From assembly GCA_003349915.1 (NCBI GenBank), contig QFXE01000005.1, positions 558,001-622,000 on the forward strand: a DNA stretch of 64,000 nucleotides, given 5' to 3'. Below, one piece after another: positions 40,046 to 49,886 of the stretch. The notes below the pieces were generated by a model. It saw only the letters and a program-made list of their open reading frames with translations, searched no databases and was not told where the DNA came from. Both the position numbers and the translations under genes were made by a program. Position 1 is the stretch's first letter, and every line of letters starts with the position of its first letter. Source of the stretch: an endosymbiont of Escarpia spicata. GTDB taxonomy: Bacteria; Pseudomonadota; Gammaproteobacteria; Chromatiales; Chromatiaceae.

Positions 40046-41500
40046 TCAATTTTCGATCGCGTTGATCAGCGGAATCAAATGCTCGACGGGGTAGTGAAAC
40101 GGATACAGCCGGCCACCCACCTGTGCCATAACACCGACCCATTGGTCATTACTGGCATAGATCACATAGTGATTATCGATGTCACCCACATTTTCCCAGA
40201 GGGTGTCATCACTGGTCATCGGCGTATGACCGACGATGACCGGGGTATCTGGAGCCAGATCGAAATATTTGCGGAATTTCTTCACTTCCCTTCTAAAATA
40301 CCCGGAGGGAGAGTTGGGGCGCCGAATGCGATTTTGGGTCACTTCCCGGATCAATTTCGGATGTTGGCGAATGTTGACCAATTCCTGACGCGAGGTGGAA
40401 CGGGTAGGCGGCCCGGCATGGCAGGCGATGAAATTCTTTGAATAGGCGATATAGGGAAGCTGCTCATAGAAACGTGCCATCTCGTTCCTGTACGCCTTGC
40501 CCCTGATCTTTACCAACGCCTTTTCCCACAGCATCCCCTGCGGCACACCCTGCTTTCCGATCTCCTCAGAAAAACTGTCGTGATTGCCCCGCAAATAGAA
40601 CACCTGCCGTGGAAAACGCAGCTTCAATTTGAAGATCAGATCCATAATCAGTATTGAGCTCTCCATCCGCTCAAGTTTCCCGGTGTCTTCGCAATGCACG
40701 GCATCACCCAGAATCACCAAAGCGGCATTGCCTTTCTTCAGCTCCTTGAGGAAACCACTCTGACTCAAAATCACCAGCAGATTATCCGCCTTGGTATGCA
40801 GATCTCCGAGAAGAATCGGTGTCGTTCCAGGGGGGAGCTCCACCACACCCCCGGGTTGCCCACTGTCATCCTCTACCCGGTATGCCTCCTTCTCCATCAC
40901 CTTGTTGACACGCCGTATCATCGACAGTGCATCATCAGCAGGCAGCATTTTGACAGGGCCGCCGAAAATGGAACGGAGCCGTTTCAGCTTGGCCAGTCTC
41001 CATTTGTTGATGCGGTGGAGCTGTTTATCCTTCAACAGGGGTGAAATACAGGCGTGATGCTTCGCATCTAAATTCTTGAATACCAAACTGCCGTTATCAT
41101 TGACGATGCTGAGATGGCGCTCCGCAATATTCTGCGGAAGGTTGAGCAGGTCCTTTTGCGCTGCATTGCCTTTTCCCAGGATAATTTTCTTACCCTCATT
41201 GATTGGGAGAAAACCGGACACTCCCTTGTAATAACTCTTGGGGTCAAACATGATATAGCGTCCCGTTTGAAACCCCTTCTGCGAGTGATTCATCGGCCGT
41301 TCCGGATAGATATGCAGGGTCTTTCCGTCGGGGCCGACATTAAGCTGTATCGGATAATTCTCCATCTGCAGGCGAACCTTCTTGTCTTCCAGGAGGTAGG
41401 CCTTCTTGAGATCCAGTTCTTTGCATTGCGCCAACCCGGAAAAACTCTCCTTGAGCCGTTTCATCAATCCCTTTTGCTGCTTGGAACTTTGTGTAGCCAT
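40046..41500 (-). CDS. PPP-type metallophosphatase with FHA-like N-terminal region
   Basis: About 484 residues from the ATG at 41500, with a TTG one codon earlier. All PPP-family metal motifs are present in order: GDLHTKADN, LGDAVHCED, RGNHDSFS, IACHAGPP, GHTPM. The N-terminal ~180 residues include ERHLSIVNDNGSLVFKNLD, which resembles a forkhead-associated (phosphothreonine-binding) domain. It probably dephosphorylates phosphoproteins or a nucleotide. It starts right after the P-loop ATPase stop, indicating one operon with it. Substrate unknown. Confidence 0.7.
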   Translation of the reverse strand: MATQSSKQQKGLMKRLKESFSGLAQCKELDLKKAYLLEDKKVRLQMENYPIQLNVGPDGKTLHIYPERPMNHSQKGFQTGRYIMFDPKSYYKGVSGFLPINEGKKIILGKGNAAQKDLLNLPQNIAERHLSIVNDNGSLVFKNLDAKHHACISPLLKDKQLHRINKWRLAKLKRLRSIFGGPVKMLPADDALSMIRRVNKVMEKEAYRVEDDSGQPGGVVELPPGTTPILLGDLHTKADNLLVILSQSGFLKELKKGNAALVILGDAVHCEDTGKLERMESSILIMDLIFKLKLRFPRQVFYLRGNHDSFSEEIGKQGVPQGMLWEKALVKIRGKAYRNEMARFYEQLPYIAYSKNFIACHAGPPTRSTSRQELVNIRQHPKLIREVTQNRIRRPNSPSGYFRREVKKFRKYFDLAPDTPVIVGHTPMTSDDTLWENVGDIDNHYVIYASNDQWVGVMAQVGGRLYPFHYPVEHLIPLINAIEN

Positions 41501-41503
41501 CAA

Positions 41504-42121
41504 TTATTGCTCAGGGTCAATGATTTGCAGGGGAACGTCGTCGGTATCTTCTCTCAGATAGACATTGAGACCACTCTGGTGCAGATAGAGGGCCACTTGC
41601 CGGTATACCTGAATCTGAGATTCTATGGTCTTCAGTTCGAGATCCACATCCACATGATGCGTACCCCGCTTGCTCCTCTCCAGCCGGCGCTCCAACAAGA
41701 GGGGGGCAGGAGGCAACAGGAACTCAAACACATAACGCCAACGCCAGTTGACGGAGAAAAAATAGCGTTTTTCCGGCGGTATTCTTATCCGCTCAAGATC
41801 GATCACCGGCCTGGCATCAGCTTCCAACCACTCTTTGTCGAAGAGGGCCAGTGCCTGCTCAAAGCCAACGAAGGGAAAACCAAGATGAATCTCGCGCGGG
41901 CGCAGGGAGAGACTTTGCGCCGTCCACCACTTGTTCTGCGTCAGATCGATATAACCCTCTTCCGACCAGCCACCGAGCTTACGGATCAGGCTGCTCTTTC
42001 CTGCACCGGGCGGCCCGGTGATCAACAACTGCCTAAAAGTGATATGCCCGGGGAAGGTGACGTCCTTTATGATCTGTACATCGTCGAGTGGAGCAGTTTC
42101 AAACGGCATCGTTATCGTCAT
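41504..42121 (-). CDS. P-loop ATPase/kinase-like protein
   Basis: 205 residues, with a clean Walker A, LLITGPPGAGKSSLIRKLGG (about residues 32-51). A basic region follows (LLERRLERSKRGTHH), but no clear family signature. The end VPLQIIDPEQ abuts the phosphatase gene. It may be a small-molecule or protein kinase working opposite to the phosphatase. Both genes lie between phosphate transporters, but a role in phosphate sensing is only a hypothesis. Confidence 0.65.
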   Translation of the reverse strand: MTITMPFETAPLDDVQIIKDVTFPGHITFRQLLITGPPGAGKSSLIRKLGGWSEEGYIDLTQNKWWTAQSLSLRPREIHLGFPFVGFEQALALFDKEWLEADARPVIDLERIRIPPEKRYFFSVNWRWRYVFEFLLPPAPLLLERRLERSKRGTHHVDVDLELKTIESQIQVYRQVALYLHQSGLNVYLREDTDDVPLQIIDPEQ

Positions 42122-42215
42122 ACTGTGGCAGTGGCCGGATACCGGCTGAATTTACCCGCCGAATAATAGCAAAAAGCAGGGCTCCGTAGAGGGAGCCCTG
42201 CCATCGGCGTATTAT

Positions 42216-43481
42216 TTAGCTGAAGATGCCTTTGAACAGGAAGAAGAAGGCCGCTGCCAAGATGCCACCTGCGGGCAGGGTTATAAACCAGGAGAGCACA
42301 ATATTACCGACCACGCGAAGGTCAATCGCTCCAACACCCCGCGCCAGGCCCACACCCATCACCGCACCAACGGCAATCTGGGTGGTGGATACCGGCAGAC
42401 CGGTTTTGGAGGCAAGTACCACAGTGGTCGCCGCCGCCAATGTGGCGCAGTAGCCACGGGTCGGCGTCAGCTCCGTTATCTTGGTACCGATGGTCTGCAT
42501 TACCTTGTAACCCATGGTAGCCAGACCAAGCACGATTCCGATGCCGCCAAGCACCAGGATCCAGAGAGGAAGACCCGCCTTCTGATTGATGTCACCAGTG
42601 TTCTGGACGACGGAGACTACTGCCGCCATGGGACCGATGCCGTTGGCCACATCATTGGAGCCATGAGCGAAGGCCATGGCACATGCGGTGAAAATCATCA
42701 TGGGGGTGAAGGCCTTCTCCACGCTGGCATAGTGGTAATCTTTGTCTGCGTTTTCATCGACCTGGATGCGGTTGATCAGTACCTTGCCGATAATGGCAAC
42801 AACAATGCCGAAAATCGTAGCCGCCACAAAGCTCTCCGCTACAGAAAACTCCAGATTGAGGTGCTTAAGCCCTTTGAACATGGTGACCAGGGAGACGATC
42901 CAGCCCACCAGGAAGATATAGACAGGCCCCCAGGTCTTCGCCTTGTCAAAGGGGTTATCTGTGTTGAGGATCAGTTTTCGGATACTGAGCATCAGCAATA
43001 ACGCGATAACCCCGCCGATCAGAGGCGATACGAGCCAGCTGGCGACGATGCTGCCGATCTTACCCCAGTTAACCGCATCCACACCGATGCCTGCCACGGC
43101 AAAACCGACAATGGCGCCAACAATGGAGTGCGTGGTGGAGACGGGCCAACCTCTGGTTGAGGCGATCATCAGCCAGATGCCTGCGGCAAGCAGCGCTGCC
43201 AACATGCCGTACACCAACAGTTCGGGCGAGCCACTGATACTGCTGGGATCAATGATGCCTTTGCGGATGGTTTTGGTCACGGTACCACCCGCGATGAAGG
43301 CCCCCGCAAACTCGAAGATAGCGGCAATGATAATGGCCTGTTTGACCGTGATGGCCCCGGAGCCAACCGGCATACCCATGGCATTGGCGACATCATTGGC
43401 ACCAATACCCCAACTCATATAAAGACCGAAAACGACGGCCATACCGATAAACAAAAAACCCCATTCGGAGATAATTTCCAT
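42216..43481 (-). CDS. pitA: Inorganic phosphate transporter PitA (PiT family)
   Basis: 421 residues from the ATG at 43481, with GAGGGG just upstream. The PiT signature appears twice: GANDVANAMG near the N-terminus and GSNDVANGIGPM in the second half, with GWPVSTTHSIVGAIVG and GLPVSTTQIAVGAVMG. About ten membrane helices are visible. It is a low-affinity, proton-coupled (or Na+-coupled) metal-phosphate importer. The DUF47 gene lies 115 bases upstream, the usual pairing. Confidence 0.95.
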   Translation of the reverse strand: MEIISEWGFLFIGMAVVFGLYMSWGIGANDVANAMGMPVGSGAITVKQAIIIAAIFEFAGAFIAGGTVTKTIRKGIIDPSSISGSPELLVYGMLAALLAAGIWLMIASTRGWPVSTTHSIVGAIVGFAVAGIGVDAVNWGKIGSIVASWLVSPLIGGVIALLLMLSIRKLILNTDNPFDKAKTWGPVYIFLVGWIVSLVTMFKGLKHLNLEFSVAESFVAATIFGIVVAIIGKVLINRIQVDENADKDYHYASVEKAFTPMMIFTACAMAFAHGSNDVANGIGPMAAVVSVVQNTGDINQKAGLPLWILVLGGIGIVLGLATMGYKVMQTIGTKITELTPTRGYCATLAAATTVVLASKTGLPVSTTQIAVGAVMGVGLARGVGAIDLRVVGNIVLSWFITLPAGGILAAAFFFLFKGIFS

Positions 43482-43596
43482 TGCTGGACCCCTCAGTATA
43501 CCCGTGGTAGGAGGCAACAAATCCCCCACACGCCGGGCGTATAGAACAAAAAATCGACAGAAACCTTACAACCTTAAGCTGAAGGCGATGATGCAA

Positions 43597-44277
43597 TCAG
43601 CGAGCAATCAATAGAAGCATACGGTCACCAACCTTCTCACCGTAATCCGCCAGGTCGCCAATCCACTGCAACATCTGGTACCAGAACATGACAGAGACGG
43701 GTTTAAGATCATCTTCCATCGCGAACAGGCTTTGAGCGAGCGCAATCCCCATGTCGTCGGTTTCATCTTCCAGCTTGCTGAGCGCTTCGACCATCTCCTG
43801 CACCCTGGTGGCATCGCGCCCCCGGAAGCCGCTTTCGATCAGCTCATCCAGCTCTTCGATGATGGTCGCAGCATGATTGCAGGTATCGATACAGCGTTGC
43901 ACAAAGGCGACCAATGGCTCAGCCATACCCTCCGGCACCGACATATCACGCTCAGTCATCAAGCCGGCGATATCCTGTGCTACATTGGCAATAGTGTCCT
44001 GCAGGTCCAGTAACTCAAGCAGATCACGGCGATCGACCGGCATGAACAGGCTTTTTGGCAAGTGAGCCCTCAAATCGTGCTTGAGGGTGTCCGCCTCGCC
44101 CTCTTTAGCAAAAATCTTCTCTTTCTGCTCGACAAGTGCCGTATTGTCTCCCGCCACCAGGGCATCAAACAGGGCAGGAACCTCAAGAACGCACTCGTTA
44201 ACGATGCGCATATGGGCCTGCAGTGGCTTGAATGGGCTGCTTCCCAGCAAGGAAGCAATTGGGTTGGTAGTCCGCAT
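43597..44277 (-). CDS. DUF47/PhoU-like regulator of the phosphate transporter
   Basis: 226 residues, helical, TIGR00153/DUF47 family. It begins MRTTNPIASLLGSSPFKPL, and the three-helix PhoU-like core includes LLELLDLQDTIANVAQDIAG and LSKLEDETDDMGIALAQ. These proteins are coded directly upstream of PitA and are thought to control its transport activity. It begins the operon with pitA. Its own promoter must be in the long gap to the right. Confidence 0.9.
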   Translation of the reverse strand: MRTTNPIASLLGSSPFKPLQAHMRIVNECVLEVPALFDALVAGDNTALVEQKEKIFAKEGEADTLKHDLRAHLPKSLFMPVDRRDLLELLDLQDTIANVAQDIAGLMTERDMSVPEGMAEPLVAFVQRCIDTCNHAATIIEELDELIESGFRGRDATRVQEMVEALSKLEDETDDMGIALAQSLFAMEDDLKPVSVMFWYQMLQWIGDLADYGEKVGDRMLLLIAR

Positions 44278-45213
44278 GTATGTCTCCGTATTACTTTGAA
44301 TTTAACATCGATAAATCAGTAGCGTGAACTCAAGCTTTTGCGTGCTGGGAGAAGACTGTCACCGCCATGCAGTTGACCCTTCCCTTTGCCGCAAGCAAAA
44401 GGCGACGCAAAGAAGCCCAGTCAGTGGATCTTCTTCATCCCTTAAAGTCAGACAAAAATTTCGTATCTCAAAAGGCTCCCCCCTTTTTTCGTTGGACGTC
44501 ACTGCCGCCGCGAAATGCGACAAGCAGTTTTAATACTTGCCATGACTCAGCCATAGCGCCTCCACCCTCTCCATCTCATATACGCTGGAGACAACAACCA
44601 AGGGGTTGGAACAAGGCCAACCTGCGGATTCCGTCGCTTGTAATCGACAGCCCTAAGGATCATCTTCATTGTATTGAGACGCGCCTGATGACTGGCATCC
44701 AAACGAATGATCGCCCAGAGAGCATGGTTGGTGCGGACAGGCCGTCACTCCCTGTTGCCGTGTTAAGTTGTTCTGTCATATTTGCCCCTCTGAAGCCAAA
44801 ACAACCCGCCTCACGAGCATTTTTCTCACGCTTTTTGAAATAGTTATTTTTCATGCACATATTACCCCTGTTAGTGCATTTCCGCATCAGGCAATGTAAT
44901 AAAACCGTAATATAACCGACATATTATTGAGCTGGGTCAATTAGCCAAGGGGAGTATCAAACTTGTAATGAGATCCGGTCATTACTCTGTCGATGGCATC
45001 TTAATGCCGGCATGCTGGATTGTAAGCAGAAAGGATTTTTTTCAGGAATGATACATCCTAGTTGACAGTAGGGTTGAGGGGTGGCGAGAATGGTCCTCTA
45101 CTTAAAAAGCGCGATGATAAAGAACAATGAAATGGAACCAAAGCCAAGCAATGGATCTTGCGGCTAAATCCATCTCCCATCGCAAAAGCAACTTCCTATC
45201 TCTCTGATATAAA
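44278..45213. other. 936-bp gap without a supported gene
   Basis: Several open frames exist in the centre (44324-44887) on both strands, but none has a recognisable protein, and their compositions look random. Minus-strand reading near 44560-44760 gives a segment (NHALWAIIRLDASHQARL) that looks protein-like but is soon interrupted by stops, so a decayed gene is possible. The right end is AT-rich. No repeat, tRNA or operator was identified. Confidence 0.45.
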
Positions 45214-46362
45214 GTGAATTTCGTGACTGCCAAACATTTATCTCTGGAAACAAAAATAATCACCCGCTGGCCCGACTTCGACCCACTCGCTGAGGAGTGG
45301 AACGGTCTGTTGCAGCGGTCTCGCTCCAACACGATCTTCCTTACCTGGGAGTGGCTGCAGACCTGGCGCGAGGTCACGCAAGAGGCCGCCAAGCCGTTTG
45401 TCGTCACCGTGCGCGATGAAGATGGACGACTGGTTGGAGCGGTACCGTTTTATGTCTCGGAACTGCGCCTGCTAAAAGTGCTCCCGTTCCGCACCCTGCG
45501 TATGATGGCGGATCATGCAACCGGCTCCGAGTACGCTGACTGGATCGTCGACCCGGATGTGGAGAAGGCGGCCCTGTCTGCCATTGCGGATGCCCTGCTG
45601 GCTGCAAAGTCGGATTGGGATACCATCTGGATGCCCCGCATGGCGGGCTGGACCGGGGCCATGGAGAGAATCAAGGCAGCTTGCGAAGAGAAGGGTCTGT
45701 TACACCACTCGCGTTCCACCGTCTTCAGCTACTTCGATCTCCCTGACTCGATGAAGCTCTATGAAGAGAGTTTCTCCTCCAAACGTCGACAGCAGATGCG
45801 CCGCAAGCGCCGCAAATTACTCAATACCGAAGGTGTCGAGGTGGTACTCTGTGAAAAACCAGAGGATCTCCCCCGATTCATCGAGACCCTGTTCGAACTG
45901 CACTATCGACGCTGGCAGCTCGATGGCCAGGAAGGCGCCTTTCGTCGCAAGCCCTACGAGGCTGAATTCTATCGTCAATTTTCCCGCATCGCCCTGAAGA
46001 ACGACTGGCTGTGGCTGATCGCACTCACTGAGCACGGGGAGATCAAATCGATCCAGATCGGCTACGTCTACGATGGTGTCTTTCTGCAGCTGCAGGAGGG
46101 TTTTGATCCCGACTATGTGCAAGGCTCAGGCAATGTGCTGCGTACTGAAGTGATTGAGCGGCGCATTGATGCAGGCATCTCCGGTTATGACTTTCTGGGT
46201 GGCGGAAGCGAGCATAAACGGCGATGGGGAGCGGCTGAGCGGGATGGCTACGATCTATTCATCGCCCACCCGTCAAAGCTGAAGAACAAGCTGCTTTTCT
46301 CCAAAGAGATCTGGCCCTCAGGCCGCTACATCGACGAGATTGGTTTGCTGGGCGGCAGCTGA
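45214..46362 (+). CDS. CelD/BcsL-type GNAT-fold acetyltransferase-like protein
   Basis: 382 residues with a GTG start. The N-terminal part (FLTWEWLQTWREVTQE, then VGAVPFYVSELR) and the core LPRFIETLFELHYRRWQLDG, then IGYVYDGVFLQLQEGFDPDY and VIERRIDAGISGYDFLGGGS, are typical of the Acetyltransf_6 (CelD-like) family used in exopolysaccharide synthesis. Probably transfers an acyl group to a surface glycan. The phosphoesterase gene begins six bases after its stop, so they are cotranscribed. Confidence 0.8.
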   Translation: MNFVTAKHLSLETKIITRWPDFDPLAEEWNGLLQRSRSNTIFLTWEWLQTWREVTQEAAKPFVVTVRDEDGRLVGAVPFYVSELRLLKVLPFRTLRMMADHATGSEYADWIVDPDVEKAALSAIADALLAAKSDWDTIWMPRMAGWTGAMERIKAACEEKGLLHHSRSTVFSYFDLPDSMKLYEESFSSKRRQQMRRKRRKLLNTEGVEVVLCEKPEDLPRFIETLFELHYRRWQLDGQEGAFRRKPYEAEFYRQFSRIALKNDWLWLIALTEHGEIKSIQIGYVYDGVFLQLQEGFDPDYVQGSGNVLRTEVIERRIDAGISGYDFLGGGSEHKRRWGAAERDGYDLFIAHPSKLKNKLLFSKEIWPSGRYIDEIGLLGGS

Positions 46363-46367
46363 AATCA

Positions 46368-47204
46368 ATGGGGACTATCGCCCTCTTTTCTGATGTTCAT
46401 GGCAACATCGATGCCTTACAGCGCGTATTGGACGACATTGAGTCCGTAGGAGCGGAACGGATCATCTGCCTCGGCGACCTTGCCTCCTACAATGCAGATC
46501 AGCACACCTGCATGGAGCTGCTACGAAGCCGGGATATCGAGTGGATCGCAGGCAATCACGACCTGATCGCCGCAGGCCTGCTGGCCCCACTGGCATGCAG
46601 TCCCTACACACTCTACTCCTCAACCCAGGCAAGAAAACGGCTCAAGCCTGAATGGCGGAAGTACATCCGCACGCTTCCCTTGATGATCGTAGAGGAGAAA
46701 TTCTGTGCCTTTCACGGCTCTCCGGACAAGGTTGATGAGTACTTGTCCCGGGAAGAGCGATTACGCAAGGCCGTTAGAATCATCAGCGAAAGAGGGCTAC
46801 CCCCGCTGGCATTCTTCGGGCACACCCATCTCACCAAGGCGACCCGGATTCAGGAAGACGGCAGGTTGATTCCCTTGGGAGACGGCGAGATAGAACTCCA
46901 GGATGATGGAGTGCTCCTGGTCAATGTAGGGACAGTTGGCGAGCCCAGGGGCAAGGTAAAATGGGCCAGTTATGTGCTTTATGATCCCGATGCAGGAAAG
47001 GTAACATTCCGCAGAGTGGAGTTTGATCATGAAACATCCTGGCAACGCTCCATAGAGCACAAGTGGCGCCGGAAGCACTCAAATGGGTTTAGCGGATTAT
47101 ACGACAGGTTTCGGCGTAAGGCAGGACGCCTGCGTCACCGGCTCTTCCCCCGCACGGCGGATGATTCCAGCCTCGATGCACTGAAACAGCGCATGGACGC
47201 CTGA
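46368..47204 (+). CDS. Calcineurin-like metallophosphoesterase
   Basis: 278 residues. Motifs in order: FSDVHGNIDALQ (D-x-H), CLGDLASYN (GD), IAGNHDLIA (GNHD), CAFHGSPD, and the final GHTHLTK (GH). It belongs to the YfcE/MJ0936-like class of dimetal phosphodiesterases. Substrate is unknown. The C-terminal 50 residues are strongly basic (HKWRRKHSNGFSGL, RFRRKAGRLRHR). It is cotranscribed with the CelD-like gene and converges on the kinase/ATP-grasp gene. Confidence 0.82.
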   Translation: MGTIALFSDVHGNIDALQRVLDDIESVGAERIICLGDLASYNADQHTCMELLRSRDIEWIAGNHDLIAAGLLAPLACSPYTLYSSTQARKRLKPEWRKYIRTLPLMIVEEKFCAFHGSPDKVDEYLSREERLRKAVRIISERGLPPLAFFGHTHLTKATRIQEDGRLIPLGDGEIELQDDGVLLVNVGTVGEPRGKVKWASYVLYDPDAGKVTFRRVEFDHETSWQRSIEHKWRRKHSNGFSGLYDRFRRKAGRLRHRLFPRTADDSSLDALKQRMDA

Positions 47205-47216
47205 TCCAGTGTGGTT

Positions 47217-47445
47217 AAGGAGCCTCTGAATAAGTCTGGGCCGTTCAGATTGTGAGATGAAATGCGCTGATTTGAGGCGGAAATCGCACGTAATAGCAGG
47301 CTATTGCGAAGATTTCCAACGAAAAACCTGTCTGGAACAGGTTTTCGCGTTAGCCCCGAAGGGGTGTGGCCCATGGAGGGGCTACACAAGAAGCAGTGCA
47401 TTTCAGCCGCAAGCTGTAGGTCCATGACTTGTTCAGAGGCTCCTT
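47217..47445. mobile_element. 229-bp MITE-like element with 20-bp terminal inverted repeats
   Basis: Left end AAGGAGCCTCTGAATAAGTC (47217-47236). Right end (47426-47445) is its reverse complement with one mismatch. The inside has no transposase gene. The GGAGCCTCTGAA ends resemble those of IS5-type elements, so a non-autonomous derivative is likely. It sits between two convergent stop codons, where an insertion harms no gene. I could not define a target duplication with certainty. Confidence 0.75.
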
Positions 47446-47459
47446 GACAGGCGGAAGGA

Positions 47460-49886
47460 CTACTTCAGCTTCCCGATGCTGTGTTTCATGTAGTCGAAGG
47501 TCTTCACCAAAAACGGCATGGGATCGCGCCACTCGAACATAGCGTAGACCTTCGGCCGCATCAAAGAGCTTAGCCATTGCCAGGTGGTGAGCTGGCCGGA
47601 CGGGCGGTAGTCTTTGACGAATGAACGAAAATCGCGGCCCAGATGTAACCAACGCAAGTCGTCTTTATAGTCACCCGGCACCTCCAGGGGCAGATCGCAC
47701 AGATCCCGATAGACAAGTTCCGCCAGATTAATGCCTGCCCGCGCGCCCAAATGATTCCATAAGGTGAAGCGCAGGTTAATCTCTAAAACGAAATAGCGGC
47801 CACTGTCGACATCCTTCTTGAAGTCGATCTTCATGACACCGCGAATGCCAAGCTTCTCAGCCACTTCCAGTCCGAGTCGCGTGACTTCGTCATCGCGAAT
47901 CAGGCCGACGTAGCTACTTTCCCCACCCATGGAGGGATAAGTCCTGATCTTTTTTCCAACATATGAAGCCACCGGCTTGCCGTCACGACCGACGAAGGTA
48001 TGGAAGGAATAAATCTCCTCCTCGCCGCCACGAATAAACTCCTGCACAACGAATTTATCGGTGAACTTGCGGATACCGGACAAGGCATGTTCGCACTCCT
48101 CACGATTCTGCGCCAGCAGCACCTTCTGCGGCATGTCTCCTGCGTCTTTTACCGCCTCCGATTCAAACCAACCCAAGTGGGAGTCAGGTTTGAAGACGCA
48201 AGGGTAACCGATGCGCTCTTCGATCTGAGCACAATCGAGGGAAGGGGACTCCACCAAGCCGTTGGGTACAGGCAGCTCATACTCCAAAGCAAGCTTGGCA
48301 AATGCCATCTTGTCCGAACACTCTTCCAGTATCCGCTGTTCAGGCATGGTGAAACGGAAATATTCAGACAGAACACTCCGGTGCCTGGTAACAAAAAAGA
48401 GGACCGGCTTCTCGGGATAACTTTTTGCCAGTTCGATCAGGCGCTCAAGAAACAGCGCCTCGTTCTCCATCAGATCTTCCATGGTCAGACCGACCCCACG
48501 ATAATATCGGGAGTAGGCGCTGGGATCCTTGGGCGCACGGGGAATCAGAACGAAGGGAATACCCGTTCCTTCTAATTGCCGTAGCAGTAGACAGCGGCGG
48601 CCGGACAATATGGGGGGTTTAACCCCAATTTTGTCACCGTCCTTCGGCAGCAGGGGGAGTTTTACCCAAAAACAGGTTCCCTCACCCAATCGACTTCTAA
48701 CCCCGATATCACCCCCCATCAGGCGCGCCAGATCACGAGCCACCGTGGTTCCGAGGCCTGTTCCACCGAAGCGACGACTGGTCGACACATCCGCCTGCCA
48801 GAACATCTCGAATATATTCTCCAGCTTCTCAGCCGGAATGCCGATCCCGGTGTCCTCCACCTCAAGCCGAACATGCGGCACCGTTACCATCTCGTCACCC
48901 GGCACCAACAAGACACGCAGAATCACCTCTCCCTCATCGGTGAACTTGATCGCATTACCCACCAGATTGAAGAGAATCTGAGAGAGCCGCAGTTCATCTC
49001 CCAACAACTCTCTGGGTAGCCGCGCATCCACCTGACAGATCAACTCAACCTGCTTCTCCTGCGCCTCTGTTGCCAGGGTTGAAGTGACACCACGCAGCAG
49101 CTCCCGGACTTCAAAGGCACTGCTTTCCAGCTCCAGCTTGTTGGCATCGATCTTGGAAAAATCGAGAATATCTCCAATCAATGCCCGCAACAGATGAGCA
49201 GAGGCCTTGATTGAGTGCAGATACTCCTGCTGCTCTGAATCCAGACGGGTGGACTGCATCAACCGCGACATACCTATCACCCCAATCAACGGGGTACGCA
49301 GTTCATGGGTCATGGTGGCGAGAAAATCCCCCCGTGCCTTGTTTGCCTGTTCCGCCTCCTGCCGCGCCTCATGCAGCTTGCGCAGCAGGGAGTATTGGTA
49401 CATCGGCAGCACCACCAGCAGCAGCAGGAAGAAAAAGGCCTCGAAGGTGTGCTGCTGCCACTCATCCAGAGCGATCAACACAACATTGTAGGCGAAGACG
49501 CTAAGGATGGAGGCTACCTTCAACAGCCGCTTGCCATAGCGGGTACCGTAGGAGACGAATATCCAGATGTAGAGCAGATAGAAGGGGCTGATCGCCTCGT
49601 TGGTGAGAAATATTGCCAGACTGACGGCAACGATATCGGAAACAACTGTGACGTAGCGACGCGCCGGCATCTCCGGCACATAGTAGATACTGACCAGCAG
49701 GCCCAGAAAGACCAGAATGAAGAAACCGAAAAAGAGATAGTACTGGCCGACATCGACCGCATAGTAGTCGGTCCAGGCGCCAAGCCCGATATAACCGACA
49801 CTGAAGCCCCAGATCGCCAGCCTCACCCAGGCCGACTGGTACTCCGAATTGCGCAGCAACTCCCTGGAAAAAAGGCGAGACAACAT
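47460..49886 (-). CDS. Membrane histidine kinase fused to an ATP-grasp ligase domain
   Basis: 808 residues in one frame. Residues 1-165: about six membrane helices resembling the RpfC-type input region. Residues 183-250: HisKA, with the phospho-acceptor His194 in TMTHELRTPL. Residues 295-410: HATPase with N box FNLVGNAIKFTDEG, G1 EDTGIGIPAEKL and G2 GGTGLGTTVA. A linker follows instead of the usual receiver domain (LSGRRCLLLRQL). Residues about 520-735: ATP-grasp, with YPCVFKPDSHLGW, FVVQEFIRGGEEE and VLEINLRFTLWNHLG. ATP-grasp enzymes join a carboxylate to an amine. This fusion is unusual, and both catalytic halves look intact. Product unknown. Confidence 0.85.
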   Translation of the reverse strand: MLSRLFSRELLRNSEYQSAWVRLAIWGFSVGYIGLGAWTDYYAVDVGQYYLFFGFFILVFLGLLVSIYYVPEMPARRYVTVVSDIVAVSLAIFLTNEAISPFYLLYIWIFVSYGTRYGKRLLKVASILSVFAYNVVLIALDEWQQHTFEAFFFLLLLVVLPMYQYSLLRKLHEARQEAEQANKARGDFLATMTHELRTPLIGVIGMSRLMQSTRLDSEQQEYLHSIKASAHLLRALIGDILDFSKIDANKLELESSAFEVRELLRGVTSTLATEAQEKQVELICQVDARLPRELLGDELRLSQILFNLVGNAIKFTDEGEVILRVLLVPGDEMVTVPHVRLEVEDTGIGIPAEKLENIFEMFWQADVSTSRRFGGTGLGTTVARDLARLMGGDIGVRSRLGEGTCFWVKLPLLPKDGDKIGVKPPILSGRRCLLLRQLEGTGIPFVLIPRAPKDPSAYSRYYRGVGLTMEDLMENEALFLERLIELAKSYPEKPVLFFVTRHRSVLSEYFRFTMPEQRILEECSDKMAFAKLALEYELPVPNGLVESPSLDCAQIEERIGYPCVFKPDSHLGWFESEAVKDAGDMPQKVLLAQNREECEHALSGIRKFTDKFVVQEFIRGGEEEIYSFHTFVGRDGKPVASYVGKKIRTYPSMGGESSYVGLIRDDEVTRLGLEVAEKLGIRGVMKIDFKKDVDSGRYFVLEINLRFTLWNHLGARAGINLAELVYRDLCDLPLEVPGDYKDDLRWLHLGRDFRSFVKDYRPSGQLTTWQWLSSLMRPKVYAMFEWRDPMPFLVKTFDYMKHSIGKLK

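Noticed and set aside
44324-44887. Open frames in the gap between the DUF47 gene and the CelD-like gene
   Set aside because: No recognisable domain, overlapping each other on both strands, random composition; kept only as an intergenic note with a possible decayed gene.
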